Assembly: GCF_000585395.1 (NCBI RefSeq)
Contig: NZ_KK073875.1
Location: forward strand, 845,311 to 909,310
Source of the DNA: Saccharibacillus sacchari DSM 19268
Lineage (GTDB): Bacteria; Bacillota; Bacilli; Paenibacillales; Paenibacillaceae
Direction of reading: 5' to 3'
DNA length: 64,000 nt
Shown here: piece by piece, positions 43,408 to 53,343 of the stretch
Numbering within the stretch: position 1 is the first letter of the stretch
How the letters are laid out: each line of letters begins with the position of its first letter
The notes under the pieces: model-generated
Databases searched by the model: none
What the model was told of the DNA's origin: nothing
Seen by the model: only the letters and a program-made list of their open reading frames with translations
Translations under genes and position numbers: made by a program

Positions 43408-43905
43408 ATGAGCCACTCCCGCCAAGACGGACTTGAAGATTTGACGCTGCTGGGCAACCAGGGCACGAAATATACGTTCGAATACGACCCGGGCATTCTG
43501 GAATCGTTCGACAACAAACATGCGTACCGCGATTACTTCGTGAAATTCAACTGCCCGGAATTCACCAGCCTGTGCCCGATCACGGGTCAACCGGACTTTG
43601 CCACGATCTACATCAGCTATATTCCGGACGTGAAAATGGTGGAAAGCAAATCGCTTAAACTGTACCTGTTCAGTTTCCGCAATCACGGCGATTTCCACGA
43701 GGATTGCATGAACATCATCATGAACGACCTGATCGAGCTGATGGACCCGCGCTATATCGAGGTCTGGGGCAAGTTTACGCCGCGCGGCGGCATCTCGATC
43801 GACCCGTACACCAACTACGGCAAACCGGGCACCAAGTACGAAGAGATGGCGTTCAACCGACTGACGAACCACGATCTGTATCCGGAAAAGGTGGATAACC
43901 GCTAA
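43408..43905 (+). CDS. queF: NADPH-dependent 7-cyano-7-deazaguanine reductase QueF
   Basis: Unimodular QueF of 165 residues that reduces the nitrile of preQ0 to preQ1, the riboswitch ligand. The catalytic Cys is in [20 protein letters not shown] and the NADPH motif in [20 protein letters not shown]; the substrate Glu/His are in that region. AAAAGGAG precedes the ATG. It completes a queCDEF operon; a folE gene for the first step is not in the window. Confidence 0.97.
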   Translation: MSHSRQDGLEDLTLLGNQGTKYTFEYDPGILESFDNKHAYRDYFVKFNCPEFTSLCPITGQPDFATIYISYIPDVKMVESKSLKLYLFSFRNHGDFHEDCMNIIMNDLIELMDPRYIEVWGKFTPRGGISIDPYTNYGKPGTKYEEMAFNRLTNHDLYPEKVDNR

Positions 43906-43960
43906 AGCGGGAATCCGGTTACTCCTGCTCTTTTTATTCAAGCGAAACCCATGAATGTCT

Positions 43961-43999
43961 TGCGTGCCTGAATTCGTTCTGGCATGCAGGGCATTTTTT
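43961..43999 (+). terminator. Probable terminator of the que operon
   Basis: TGCCTG (43965-43970) pairs with CAGGGCA (43987-43993, one bulged base), directly followed by six T; an alternative TGCGTGCC/GGCATGCA stem overlaps it. Confidence 0.5.
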
Positions 44000-44105
44000 G
44001 TGTAAAATAAGATTTGGCAAAACTTGATCCAAGCTGCTTTGGAAGAAGCTGACTTTGGGTAAAAGAGTAACGGATCTCAACCTATTTCGAGGAGGATGAA
44101 TGACA

Positions 44106-44501
44106 ATGGCTTTGACATTTACGGATATGGTGACCCAAGCGAGAAATAACGTGCCTGCGGTTTCTTCGCAAGAAGCGCGCGAGAAAATCAACGCGAATCC
44201 GGATACGTTCATCATCGACGTACAGGACGCGACAGACGCCGGCGCCTGCGGACTGATCCCGAGCAGCGCGAACATTTCGCTCGGCATGCTGCCGATCCGC
44301 GCGGACCTCGGCGTGCCTGCGGAACTGCGCGACGAGCGGTTGAGCGATCGTAATCGTCCGATTTTGGTTACTTGCGGCGCGGGCGGTCAAGCGGCGCTGG
44401 GTGCTTATGCGCTGAAGCTGATGGGCTTTACGGATGTGGCGTTTATTGACGGCGGGACTGCGGCTTGGAAGCAGGCCGGGTTTGAAGTGGAGGAAGCGTA
44501 A
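44106..44501 (+). CDS. Rhodanese-like protein
   Basis: Single-domain sulfurtransferase-like protein of 131 residues. VSSQEAREKINANPDTFIID, the active-site loop ILVTCGAGGQAALGAYALKL (Cys of the CxxGGQA type) and AFIDGGTAAWKQAG are typical. It probably moves a persulfide sulfur, but the partner is unknown. ATG 44106 has GGAGG at 10 nt; ATG 44100 is nearer the ribosome site. The last codons are part of the outer arm of hairpin repeat copy B. Confidence 0.88.
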   Translation: MALTFTDMVTQARNNVPAVSSQEAREKINANPDTFIIDVQDATDAGACGLIPSSANISLGMLPIRADLGVPAELRDERLSDRNRPILVTCGAGGQAALGAYALKLMGFTDVAFIDGGTAAWKQAGFEVEEA

Positions 44502-44512
44502 GAGGGAGTGCT

Positions 44513-44620
44513 GCGGGGGAAATTCGCTCAAGACGCTGTCTCACTCGGAAAATTCGATTAAAGTTTTTGGTGGAAGTTTTCCGAGTTCAAAGGCGTCTTT
44601 CGCTGAATTTCCCCCTCCGC
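44513..44620 (+). repeat. Long imperfect hairpin repeat, copy B
   Basis: Same family as copies at 4861, 5093 and 61842. GCGGGGGAAATTCG pairs with GAATTTCCCCCTCCGC; copy A has GGAGAAATTC/GAATTTCTCC at this place, so an A:T pair became G:C on both sides. The core CTGTCTCACTCGGAAAA matches TTTTCCGAGTTCAAAGGCG. The outer arms GGAAGCGT (44492-44499) and ACGCTTCC (44627-44634) extend the stem over the rhodanese stop codon. Confidence 0.8.
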
Positions 44621-44668
44621 ATCGGTACGCTTCCGGTTGGAGATAAGGGATAAAGATTGAAAAGATTA

Positions 44669-44698
44669 AGGCTCCGGCGTAATTGCCGGAGCCTTTTT
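44669..44698. terminator. Terminator between rhodanese and RloB genes
   Basis: AGGCTCCGGC and GCCGGAGCCT with a 6-nt loop; T run on the plus strand and a shorter AATCTTTTC on the minus strand. Confidence 0.88.
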
Positions 44699-44710
44699 GA
44701 CGAGTTTTGT

Positions 44711-45382
44711 TTATGATTCGGTTTCGTCTGGGCGGTTGAGAATTTCGATAAGTTGGCAGACCAAGTCATCGACTGTCGTGCAAGGGTTTTGTTTGGAAGG
44801 TGGTAAGTTGGGATTTGCGTTTTGTCTAAGCTTTTTTGCGTTGGCAATCGCTTTGGATTGATAAGGCTTTAAAAGCTCATAGAGGATAGGATCGGATTTT
44901 TCATAGTTGTCCGGACCTCCTCGTTTCTTGAGTTCGGCACTTAGCTTTGTATAATATGCTTCTCTTGAAATAGCTGTGTTGAGATAAGAGAAATGTAGCA
45001 GGAACCATAATTCGATGCACTCATTTGACCAAGCGACTTTGATTCCTTTGGCCGCTGCCATGTTTATTGCGTTATCAAAATGGTCAGCGGGAAAATCGTC
45101 TTTGTCGAATACGGCCCAGAGATGCTCATATATGTTGGGCGAGCGACGTCGGATTTCTTCAATTTCTTCAACGATGCGGATGGTTTCTTTCCCTGCTCCA
45201 TGGATGTCGATCGTGTAAGAAGCAACGGTGCCTTCAAACTTTCGATTGATCTCTTCTTTGAAGCCGTTGAAGTAGTTCACTTCCGTTTTGACGCCTTCCG
45301 ATACGATCAGATGGCCGGAAGGTTTGGCGTTACGTTTGTTTTCTTTACGCGGCTTTTTACCTGGCTGTCTTCTATTCGCCAT
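44711..45382 (-). CDS. RloB-family protein, partner of an AAA ATPase
   Basis: Protein of 223 residues. The N-terminus is Lys/Arg-rich (MANRRQPGKKPRKENKRN), followed by HLIVSEGVKTEVNYFNGFKE and WAVFDKDDFP, which give the Glu and Asp-x-Asp pattern of a TOPRIM-like nuclease fold proposed for RloB/AbiLii; SNECIELWFLLHF is the other family block. It overlaps the upstream ATPase gene by 11 bp, so they are coupled. Such pairs are found in restriction islands and as the abortive phage-defence system AbiL. Activity here is inferred from family. Confidence 0.83.
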   Translation of the reverse strand: MANRRQPGKKPRKENKRNAKPSGHLIVSEGVKTEVNYFNGFKEEINRKFEGTVASYTIDIHGAGKETIRIVEEIEEIRRRSPNIYEHLWAVFDKDDFPADHFDNAINMAAAKGIKVAWSNECIELWFLLHFSYLNTAISREAYYTKLSAELKKRGGPDNYEKSDPILYELLKPYQSKAIANAKKLRQNANPNLPPSKQNPCTTVDDLVCQLIEILNRPDETES

Positions 45383-46661
45383 CTTGTACGCTCTCCTCCG
45401 TTAATCTTTTCAGATTGGGGATCGCGTTGTATTTGCCTAAGATGTAGTCTTTACCATAGCTTGCGTCGTTGCGGGTTTTCATGCCGTTTTCTTGTTTGTA
45501 TTCGGCGAGCGAATACAGTTCGGATACGCCGCGGTCATCTTTGTCTACAAACCAGATTTCGTCTCGACGGAAGTTGTCTTTGTCCAACGTGAATACGTCG
45601 TGCGTTGTAAAGATGAGTTGAGCGTTTTTCGGATTGGTTGCCGGATCGTGAAACATATTGATTAGATAGCGTAAAAGCAACGGATGAAGCTTGGCGTCGA
45701 GTTCGTCGGCGAAAAGAACACCGCCGGATTCGAGGACTTGTTCGAGGTGAACGTAAAGAGCGATAAGTTTACGGGTACCGCTGGATTCATGTGAAATAAG
45801 CATAGGAGAAAGCTCATTATCGTCTACATTTTTGTGAAATGTTAATATGAAATTTTTTTCTTTCTTCGTAGAGTTCCCTAATTCTGAATCCGAACTTCCG
45901 TTACGAACATCCATCGTTCCAAATTCTTCTATTCCAGCATCAATCGCTCGTACAAATTTTTCTAAAGCCTGTTTTCTATATGGTGTTTTCAAGATGTTAA
46001 CAAGAGGATTTTTGGAGTCTATAACAAATGGGATATGTTCTTCATCACTTAAACCTTCACCATAATCCATTAAAGATACGCCTTCGAACCAAGTATATAT
46101 TTCTTGTATCGTTCCAAACTTAAAGTTTTTTAATATAGATAAAAATAGAACTTTGTTATCTGCCAACTCAAGTAATGCTTGGGCAGGTTCTAATTCTTTT
46201 ACTAGGTTTTCTATTTCATCTGGTCTACGATAAAAAAGAAGCGAATACTTTTCTTTCTTTGTATCTTGTTCTCTTTCATACAAATACTCTTCTATAACTT
46301 CATGATTTTTCAAACGGAAACCGTATTGAAATACTTTGGAATTTACACTAAATAAAACTTCGAAAGAAGAAACGAAATCTTCCAAATCAGCTACGAAAGC
46401 AAAAGGTGTTGCTATCAAAGATTGTTCCCCGTTTTTCTCTAATGACTTCTTCACATAATTGATCATGAATTTAAAAGCCTTGAAAATATTACTCTTTCCG
46501 CTCGCATTTGCTCCAAAAATCGCCGCAACTTTAAGTACTCGCTCCCCAAAAGCATCTACAGCCACATCGGATTCATGTTCCTTAATCGAAGAAGCAATCA
46601 TATCGAGCGTCGCCTCGTCTTTAAACGATTTATAATTTTCAAACGTGAATTGCAATAACAT
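45372..46661 (-). CDS. AAA-family ATPase of the RloA/AbiLi type
   Basis: SMC/OLD-like ATPase of 429 residues. LLQFTFENYKSFKDEATLDM begins the domain; Walker A is IFGANASGKSNIFKAF, signature-like SSGTRKLIALYVHLE, Walker B GGVLFADELDAKLHPLL, and H-loop IFTTHDVFTLD. The middle of the gene (about 45800-46600) is far more AT-rich than neighbouring genes, a sign of horizontal transfer. ATG 46661 is chosen from conserved alignment and the GAGGTGAGG upstream. It controls the RloB effector in proposed models. Confidence 0.86.
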   Translation of the reverse strand: MLLQFTFENYKSFKDEATLDMIASSIKEHESDVAVDAFGERVLKVAAIFGANASGKSNIFKAFKFMINYVKKSLEKNGEQSLIATPFAFVADLEDFVSSFEVLFSVNSKVFQYGFRLKNHEVIEEYLYEREQDTKKEKYSLLFYRRPDEIENLVKELEPAQALLELADNKVLFLSILKNFKFGTIQEIYTWFEGVSLMDYGEGLSDEEHIPFVIDSKNPLVNILKTPYRKQALEKFVRAIDAGIEEFGTMDVRNGSSDSELGNSTKKEKNFILTFHKNVDDNELSPMLISHESSGTRKLIALYVHLEQVLESGGVLFADELDAKLHPLLLRYLINMFHDPATNPKNAQLIFTTHDVFTLDKDNFRRDEIWFVDKDDRGVSELYSLAEYKQENGMKTRNDASYGKDYILGKYNAIPNLKRLTEESVQDGE

Positions 46662-46743
46662 TGTCCTCACCTCAATCGAATCATAGCACCCCTTTGAACT
46701 CCGAATCAATTTTTTGAGAATTTTTCTCATTTTTTTCACGCAC

Positions 46744-46781
46744 AAAAAAGCCTACTCTCGAAATTCATCGAAAGTAGGCTT
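46744..46781 (-). terminator. Terminator after the beta-glucoside operon
   Basis: AAGCCTACT (46748-46756) and AGTAGGCTT (46773-46781) with a T run on the minus strand, 50 nt after the bglH stop. Confidence 0.85.
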
Positions 46782-46831
46782 CTTAAATATTCATTTCGAT
46801 TTCAACAATTCTATTAATTATCGAAATTTTC

Positions 46832-48334
<1,503 letters not shown>

Positions 48335-48360
48335 TCAGGTCGGTCTTGAAGTTTTAAAGT

Positions 48361-48386
48361 GAAGCTGCCGCGCCTGCGACAGCTTC
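48361..48386 (-). other. Hairpin between bglP and bglH
   Basis: GAAGCTGCCGC and GCGACAGCTTC (one mismatch, 4-nt loop) without a strong T run; perhaps an RNA-stability or partial terminator site. Confidence 0.5.
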
Positions 48387-48405
48387 GTCCTTTGCATACT
48401 TCGCT

Positions 48406-50331
48406 TTACACTTCAACCTTCAACACAGGCTTCGTCACGGCTACATTGCCGATTTCCAAAGCTTCAACGACCTCATAATCCGGCGTGTTCGTCACGACCA
48501 TCGCGGTTGTCGTATCGTATTCTGCCGCGATTTTCTCCAGATCGAAGTTCAGGATCGGATCGCCGGCTTTTACCTTAGCACCCGATTCGACCAGCGCTTC
48601 AAAGTATTGACCGCGCAGCTTGACGGTGTTGATGCCGACATGAATCAGCAGCTCCGCGCCGGAGTCGCTGTGGATCACGATCGCGTGCTTGGTTTTGAAA
48701 ATGTTCATTACAATACCGTTAACCGGCGAAGTAAGGATGCCTTCCGAAGGAACAAAAGCGATCCCTTTACCCATCAGTTCGTCGCCGAACGTCGGGTCGG
48801 CTACTTCGGTCAGAGGAATCGAACGACCGTTCATCGGCGACAAAATGATTTCGTTCGTTGCCGGGATTTTAGCAGGTTCTTCAACGACAGTGACATCGGA
48901 AGCCGATGGCGCAGAAGTTGCGGCTTGCGTCGGCTCGGCTTTTTTAGCGCCGAAGTTGGTTGCGTCCGGAACCGGAATATCTTCTTTGATGCCCAGAATC
49001 AATGACACTGCCGTTGCCACGACAAAAGCGATTGCCATACTGATAATTGCATAAATGAATGTCGGTCCGATCATGGCCGGCAGGCCGGGAAGACCGCCGT
49101 TGCCCGCCAGCACATAAGCATTAACGCCAAATCCCATACCGAACGCGCCGCCGGCGGCGCTACCGATCATACCGGCGATGAAAGGCTTTTTGTAGGTCAT
49201 GTTGACGCCGTACATCGCAGGTTCGGTAACGCCCATCAGAGCAGTGAAGCTGGTCGAGAGCGCTACGGACTTGAGTTTTTTATCCTTGGCACGGAAGAAT
49301 ACGCCGAAGGTTGCACCCGCTTGACCCATGTTCGAAATGTAGGTCAGCGGCAGGAATTTATCGAAACCTACGGTTGCCAGATTGCTCAGGATAACCGGAA
49401 CGATCGCGTAGTGCATCCCTGTCATGACAATGAGGGCCATAGCCCCGCCCAGAATCGCGCCGCCGATCACTCCGCCGCTCGCAAGCAGCCAGTTGATGCC
49501 GCCGGACAGGCCGTTACCGATCACCGTACCCAGAGGTCCGATCGCGATCAGCGTGATCGGCACCACGACGACCAACGTAATCAGCGGAACGAACAGCAGC
49601 TTGACCGAAGACGGCATGATTTTATCGACCCATTTTTCCACGTAAGACATGAGCCATATCGCCAGCAGAATCGGAATGACAGTAGATGCATACGAAACCG
49701 CCGTAACCGGCAGGCCGAGGAAGGATACGGGATTGCCGGACGATAGCAACGCGCCCATATCCGGGTAGAGCAGCGCGGCGACGACGGCTATTCCGACGTA
49801 CGGATTAGCGCCGAATTTACGCGATGCGCTGACGGCAATCAGAATCGGCAGGAAATAGAACACGCCGTCGCCGATTGCGGAAATGATGCGGTAGACGTCG
49901 GTATCGACGGACATCCAGTTCCAAGCAACGAACAGGGCCACGAAGCCTTTGAGCAGGCCCGCGCCGGCAATCGCCGGAAGGATCGGTGCGAATACGCCCG
50001 CGATAAAGTCAAACAGACGCGAGATCGGGTTTTTCGTTTTCTTTTGACCGGAAGTTTGAGCAGCCGGCGCGGCATCGCCTTTCAGCGACGGATATTCTTG
50101 CGCCATCGCGTTGAATACTTTGGCCACGTCGTTTCCGATAATGACCTGGTATTGATCGCCCGCGATGTTGGTTCCCATGACTTTGTCCAACTTTTTCAGC
50201 TCGGCCGCATTGGCTTTGTCGTTATCTTTCAGACTGAAGCGCAGGCGGGTGATGCAGTGGTAGACCGAGTTGACGTTATCGAGTCCGCCGACGGATTCGA
50301 TAATCTTTTTGGCCGTCTCCTGATTATTCAT
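48406..50331 (-). CDS. bglP: Beta-glucoside PTS permease, EIIBCA
   Basis: Phosphotransferase permease of 641 residues with domains in order B-C-A. EIIB (about 1-85) has the phosphorylated Cys in VYHCITRLRFSLKD; EIIC (about 105-470) has ten or so membrane helices with GVTEPAMYGVNM; after a Pro/Ala/Ser linker, EIIA (about 500-641) has the active His in ELLIHVGINTVKL. It imports and phosphorylates aryl-beta-glucosides. ATG 50331 follows GGGGGA; the frame to 50415 runs into the terminator. It lies behind a RAT/terminator switch. Confidence 0.95.
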   Translation of the reverse strand: MNNQETAKKIIESVGGLDNVNSVYHCITRLRFSLKDNDKANAAELKKLDKVMGTNIAGDQYQVIIGNDVAKVFNAMAQEYPSLKGDAAPAAQTSGQKKTKNPISRLFDFIAGVFAPILPAIAGAGLLKGFVALFVAWNWMSVDTDVYRIISAIGDGVFYFLPILIAVSASRKFGANPYVGIAVVAALLYPDMGALLSSGNPVSFLGLPVTAVSYASTVIPILLAIWLMSYVEKWVDKIMPSSVKLLFVPLITLVVVVPITLIAIGPLGTVIGNGLSGGINWLLASGGVIGGAILGGAMALIVMTGMHYAIVPVILSNLATVGFDKFLPLTYISNMGQAGATFGVFFRAKDKKLKSVALSTSFTALMGVTEPAMYGVNMTYKKPFIAGMIGSAAGGAFGMGFGVNAYVLAGNGGLPGLPAMIGPTFIYAIISMAIAFVVATAVSLILGIKEDIPVPDATNFGAKKAEPTQAATSAPSASDVTVVEEPAKIPATNEIILSPMNGRSIPLTEVADPTFGDELMGKGIAFVPSEGILTSPVNGIVMNIFKTKHAIVIHSDSGAELLIHVGINTVKLRGQYFEALVESGAKVKAGDPILNFDLEKIAAEYDTTTAMVVTNTPDYEVVEALEIGNVAVTKPVLKVEV

Positions 50332-50371
50332 TTGTCGTTCCCCCATGATCTGAATTGTGATGTGCAGGCAC

Positions 50372-50434
50372 AAAAAATACCCGAACGAATAGACGTCTCC
50401 CGCGTTGCGGTGCATCTGTATTCATCCGGGTATT
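50372..50434 (-). terminator. Conditional terminator before bglP
   Basis: On the minus strand ATACCCGGATGAAT pairs with ATTCGTTCGGGTAT across a 29-nt loop and is followed by a T run. Its 5' arm overlaps the RAT element, so LicT binding should prevent its formation. Confidence 0.85.
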
Positions 50435-50458
50435 GCCTGATTGAACAGTAACAAGCCC
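50428..50458 (-). promoter_or_regulatory. RAT element (LicT-binding) before bglP
   Basis: Minus-strand GGGCTTGTTACTGTTCAATC then AGGCAATACCC fits the ribonucleic antiterminator consensus (GGATTGTTACTG...GCAGGCAAAACC) recognised by BglG/LicT proteins. Confidence 0.88.
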
Positions 50459-50462
50459 TTTT

Positions 50463-50494
50463 AGTGTGCGAATCAGCTTTTGGATCCGCACACT
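50463..50494 (-). other. Hairpin after licT
   Basis: AGTGTGCGAATC and GATCCGCACACT (one mismatch) enclose an 8-nt loop, 6 nt after the licT stop and 5 nt before the RAT. No T run. It may fold next to the antiterminator. Confidence 0.5.
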
Positions 50495-50499
50495 TTACA

Positions 50500-51339
50500 T
50501 TATGAAGTTCGGTTTTTCATGAGCCGCTCCAGATGCAAAGACAGATACAGCTGCTCGGAGTGAGTCATGTCGTACTGGTAATTTTTGCGGATAAAACGTT
50601 CGATCTTCCCGATGCAGGCGAAAGCTTCCGGGTAGTTTTTTTTCACGATCTCATATAGATATTCCTCTACATCCTCATGGCTGGAATGCGTCACGACGCG
50701 CTGGCAGAAGTACTTGAGATGCGTAATAAAACGGAAATAGTTCACGCTGTCCTCGTCCAGTTCCACGCTGTAATGGTACTTGACGATGTTCATGATCTCC
50801 TGCAAAAGCTGCATCAGGTGCGTCACGTCGTTCATCGAGTCGTTGACTTCCGCATTAACGAAATGCAGCGCGATGTTGCAAATCTCTTCTTTGGGAAATT
50901 CGACGTCCAGACGTTCCTTGAGCACGTTCAGCGATTCTTTGGCTACGTCGTATTCCGCTTTGTAAAAATGTTGGATCTCCCAAGACAACGGATTGCGCAC
51001 GATCATGCCGTCCTTCATGCGCTGAATCGCGAAATGAATATGATCCGACAGCGAAACGTAGATGCCGTCGCTGATCGTCTTGCCGAGCTGCATGCGCGCA
51101 AGCGTCACAATATCGTCGGTCGCTTGCAGAATATCGATCGGAACTTCCATAATCGTGGCTTTGAACTTCTCGTAGAGCACCTCGTCCTGCAAACGGAATA
51201 CTTTCTCGATTCGCTCTTCATCGACGGAATCGCCGACTTTCGAGTTGAATCCGATGCCCCGTCCGAGGATCAGCAGTTCTTGACTTTTCTCATCCTCGGT
51301 GCTGACGATATTGTTGTTGAAAATCTGCTTAATTATCAC
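50500..51339 (-). CDS. licT: BglG/LicT-family transcriptional antiterminator
   Basis: RNA-binding antiterminator of 279 residues. The co-antiterminator domain (1-55) has IIKQIFNNNIVSTEDEKSQE and LLILGRGIGFNSKVG; two PRD domains follow (about 65-165 and 172-275) with conserved His in LSDHIHFAIQRM, ALHFVN and the second PRD. The PTS phosphorylates these His residues to control dimerisation. The start is probably GTG 51339 (AGGTGG upstream), which gives the normal N-terminus. It is the first gene of licT-bglP-bglH and is itself behind a RAT/terminator, so it is autoregulated. Confidence 0.94.
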   Translation of the reverse strand: MIIKQIFNNNIVSTEDEKSQELLILGRGIGFNSKVGDSVDEERIEKVFRLQDEVLYEKFKATIMEVPIDILQATDDIVTLARMQLGKTISDGIYVSLSDHIHFAIQRMKDGMIVRNPLSWEIQHFYKAEYDVAKESLNVLKERLDVEFPKEEICNIALHFVNAEVNDSMNDVTHLMQLLQEIMNIVKYHYSVELDEDSVNYFRFITHLKYFCQRVVTHSSHEDVEEYLYEIVKKNYPEAFACIGKIERFIRKNYQYDMTHSEQLYLSLHLERLMKNRTS

Positions 51340-51442
51340 ATGGACCACCTGTTTTTGAGGATTAAGTGCCTATCCCGAAATAAAAAGCTGGGCGATCGTC
51401 CCACCGTCATCAACGGAAGCAACTTAGTTCGGGATAAGCACC

Positions 51443-51539
51443 AAAAAGGGCAATACCTACAATGAAAGAAGCGTACGTCCGGATAAAAGAGCCAGAGCTC
51501 CTGTCTGTACGTCTCGTCAATTCATCGTGGGTATTGCCC
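51443..51539 (-). terminator. Conditional terminator before licT
   Basis: Minus-strand GGGCAATACC pairs with GGTATTGCCC (perfect 10 bp, plus GATGAA/TTCATT extension) and is followed by TTTTTGG. The 5' arm overlaps the RAT. Confidence 0.88.
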
Positions 51540-51558
51540 GCATTACCGGTAACAAGCC
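51529..51558 (-). promoter_or_regulatory. RAT element before licT
   Basis: Minus-strand GGCTTGTTACCGGTAATGCG then GGCAATACCC, matching the RAT consensus; it begins only a few bases after the predicted transcription start. Confidence 0.88.
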
Positions 51559-51566
51559 TCGCGGCT

Positions 51567-51595
51567 ATCATAGCACTAGCTGAAAACGGTGTCAA
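51567..51595 (-). promoter_or_regulatory. SigA promoter of licT-bglP-bglH with overlapping cre site
   Basis: Minus-strand TTGACA (51590-51595), 17 bp, TATGAT (51567-51572): a near-consensus promoter. On the plus strand TGAAAACGGTGTCA (51581-51594) matches the CcpA cre consensus TGWAANCGNTNWCA at every position and covers the -35, so glucose repression by CcpA is expected. Confidence 0.9.
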
Positions 51596-51800
51596 CCAAT
51601 TTTGCCGATTGACTTGATTGCCCAAATCGTTCAAACAAGTCTTGCCGGATACATAAGCTTGGCCTAAAATGGTACACATTCCGAACGTAAACCATACATA
51701 AACGGAAAATTCAGTTGGGGCGGCCATGCGTTCATCGGCGAAAAGCCTTTCGGCACCTGCTCGCTCGAACGACCTGCGTCGATTTGGAGGTACTTCTATT

Positions 51801-53108
51801 ATGCTTGTCAAAAACGGCGCCAAAGCCGAGCGGATCGATCCGGATACCGAAGCCCGATCTGCCGTAAAAGGATCTCCGGCTCCCGGCTCCTCCGACGGAC
51901 ATTCCCGCAATACGGTGTACGGCGTCCTGTTCGCGATCAGTCTGGTGCATTTGTTCAACGATTCGATGCAATCCGTCATTCCGGCGATCATGCCGATCTT
52001 GCAGGATTCCATGCAGCTCAGCTACGGACAGCTCGGCTGGATCTTGTTCGCGATCAACTTCACGGCTTCGATCATGCAGCCGGTGATCGGATTGTTCGCG
52101 GATAAAAGGCCGACGCCCGCGCTGCTCCCCATGGCGATGGCTTCCACGTTAACGGGCATGCTGCTGCTCGCTTATGCTTCCGACTACGCGGCCGTCATTA
52201 TCGCGGTCATCTTCGTCGGATTGGGGTCCGCCGCTTTTCACCCGGAAGGTTCGCGCGTGTCGCATATGGCTGCCGGAACGCGCCGCGGTCTTGCGCAGTC
52301 GATCTTCCAGGTCGGCGGCAACGCGGGGCAATCGCTGGCTCCGCTGCTGACCCGCATGATCTTTATCCCGCTCGGTCAATTCGGCGCGATCTGGTTCACG
52401 GGACTCGCGGCGCTCGGTATCGTCGTGCAGATTTTTATCGCTCGCTGGTACGGACGTACGCTGAAGGCGGCTGCACAGACGAAAAAGACAGTCGTCAAAA
52501 AAGCGATGGACCCGGCGGTTCGCAAAAAAGTGGCTTCGGCGATGGGCATGCTTCTTCTGCTGGTGTTCGTTCGCTCCTGGTACGTTACTTCGGTCGGCAG
52601 TTATTACGCGTTCTACCTGCGTGACGTGTTCGCGGTCAGTATTGCTGACGCGCAGATTTACGTATTCTTGTTCCTTGCCGCAGGCGCGGTCGGAACCTTA
52701 TTCGGCGGGCCGTTAGCTGACCGGATCGGCAAGCGCAACGTCCTGTTCGGCTCCATGGTCCTCGCCGCTCCGCTGACACTGGCTCTGCCGTATGCGAATT
52801 TGACATGGACGGGCATTCTGCTGACGCTGATCGGATTTATCCTGTTGTCGAGCTTCTCGGTATCGGTCGTATACGCGCAGATGCTGATTCCGGGCCGCGT
52901 CGGCGCGGTGTCCGGTCTGGTCACGGGCCTTGCTTTCGGCATGGGCGGTCTCGGCGGATTAGTACTCGGCAATTGGATGGACGTCGCGGGCGTCGCGACG
53001 GTCATGCAGTTTTGCAGTTACTTGCCACTGCTCGGCGTGCTGACGTTCTTGCTGCCGAGTGACACCAAACTGAACAGTTGGGCGAAAGAGAACGGAGCGG
53101 AAACGTGA
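51801..53108 (+). CDS. MFS exporter, fosmidomycin-resistance (Fsr) type
   Basis: Permease of 435 residues with twelve membrane helices. LVHLFNDSMQSVIPAIMPIL near the start, FVGLGSAAFHPEGSRVSHMA and RRGLAQSIFQVGGNAGQSLA are the Fsr-type signatures. It probably exports small toxic compounds or sugars. ATG 51801 with GGAGG at 10 nt is preferred; an ATG at 51726 gives 25 more residues with no ribosome site. It is followed by repeats and an IS3-type element. Confidence 0.9.
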   Translation: MLVKNGAKAERIDPDTEARSAVKGSPAPGSSDGHSRNTVYGVLFAISLVHLFNDSMQSVIPAIMPILQDSMQLSYGQLGWILFAINFTASIMQPVIGLFADKRPTPALLPMAMASTLTGMLLLAYASDYAAVIIAVIFVGLGSAAFHPEGSRVSHMAAGTRRGLAQSIFQVGGNAGQSLAPLLTRMIFIPLGQFGAIWFTGLAALGIVVQIFIARWYGRTLKAAAQTKKTVVKKAMDPAVRKKVASAMGMLLLLVFVRSWYVTSVGSYYAFYLRDVFAVSIADAQIYVFLFLAAGAVGTLFGGPLADRIGKRNVLFGSMVLAAPLTLALPYANLTWTGILLTLIGFILLSSFSVSVVYAQMLIPGRVGAVSGLVTGLAFGMGGLGGLVLGNWMDVAGVATVMQFCSYLPLLGVLTFLLPSDTKLNSWAKENGAET

Positions 53109-53113
53109 CGATT

Positions 53114-53137
53114 CGGCTCGGCGGCTCGGCGGCTCGG
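53114..53137. repeat. Three tandem CGGCTCGG units
   Basis: CGGCTCGG is repeated exactly three times (8 bp each), 5 bp after the MFS stop, followed directly by a TAACGGAT repeat. Perhaps slippage at a GC-rich tail. Confidence 0.7.
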
Positions 53138-53343
53138 CTAACGGATACTATGTCCTTTAAAAGCCCAAATCAACTCTCTGCGCAACTTTAACGGATCGCA
53201 TGTCCGCTAGCCGCCGATTTCACCTTTTTTTCGATGAAAATCAAGGCGAATTCTGCTCTAAGCATCATCTTGCACCTAGAATAAAAAGTGGACATACCCT
53301 TAAGTGACCTCAGATAATAAGGACAAAGAAAGAGGTGGGGTCC

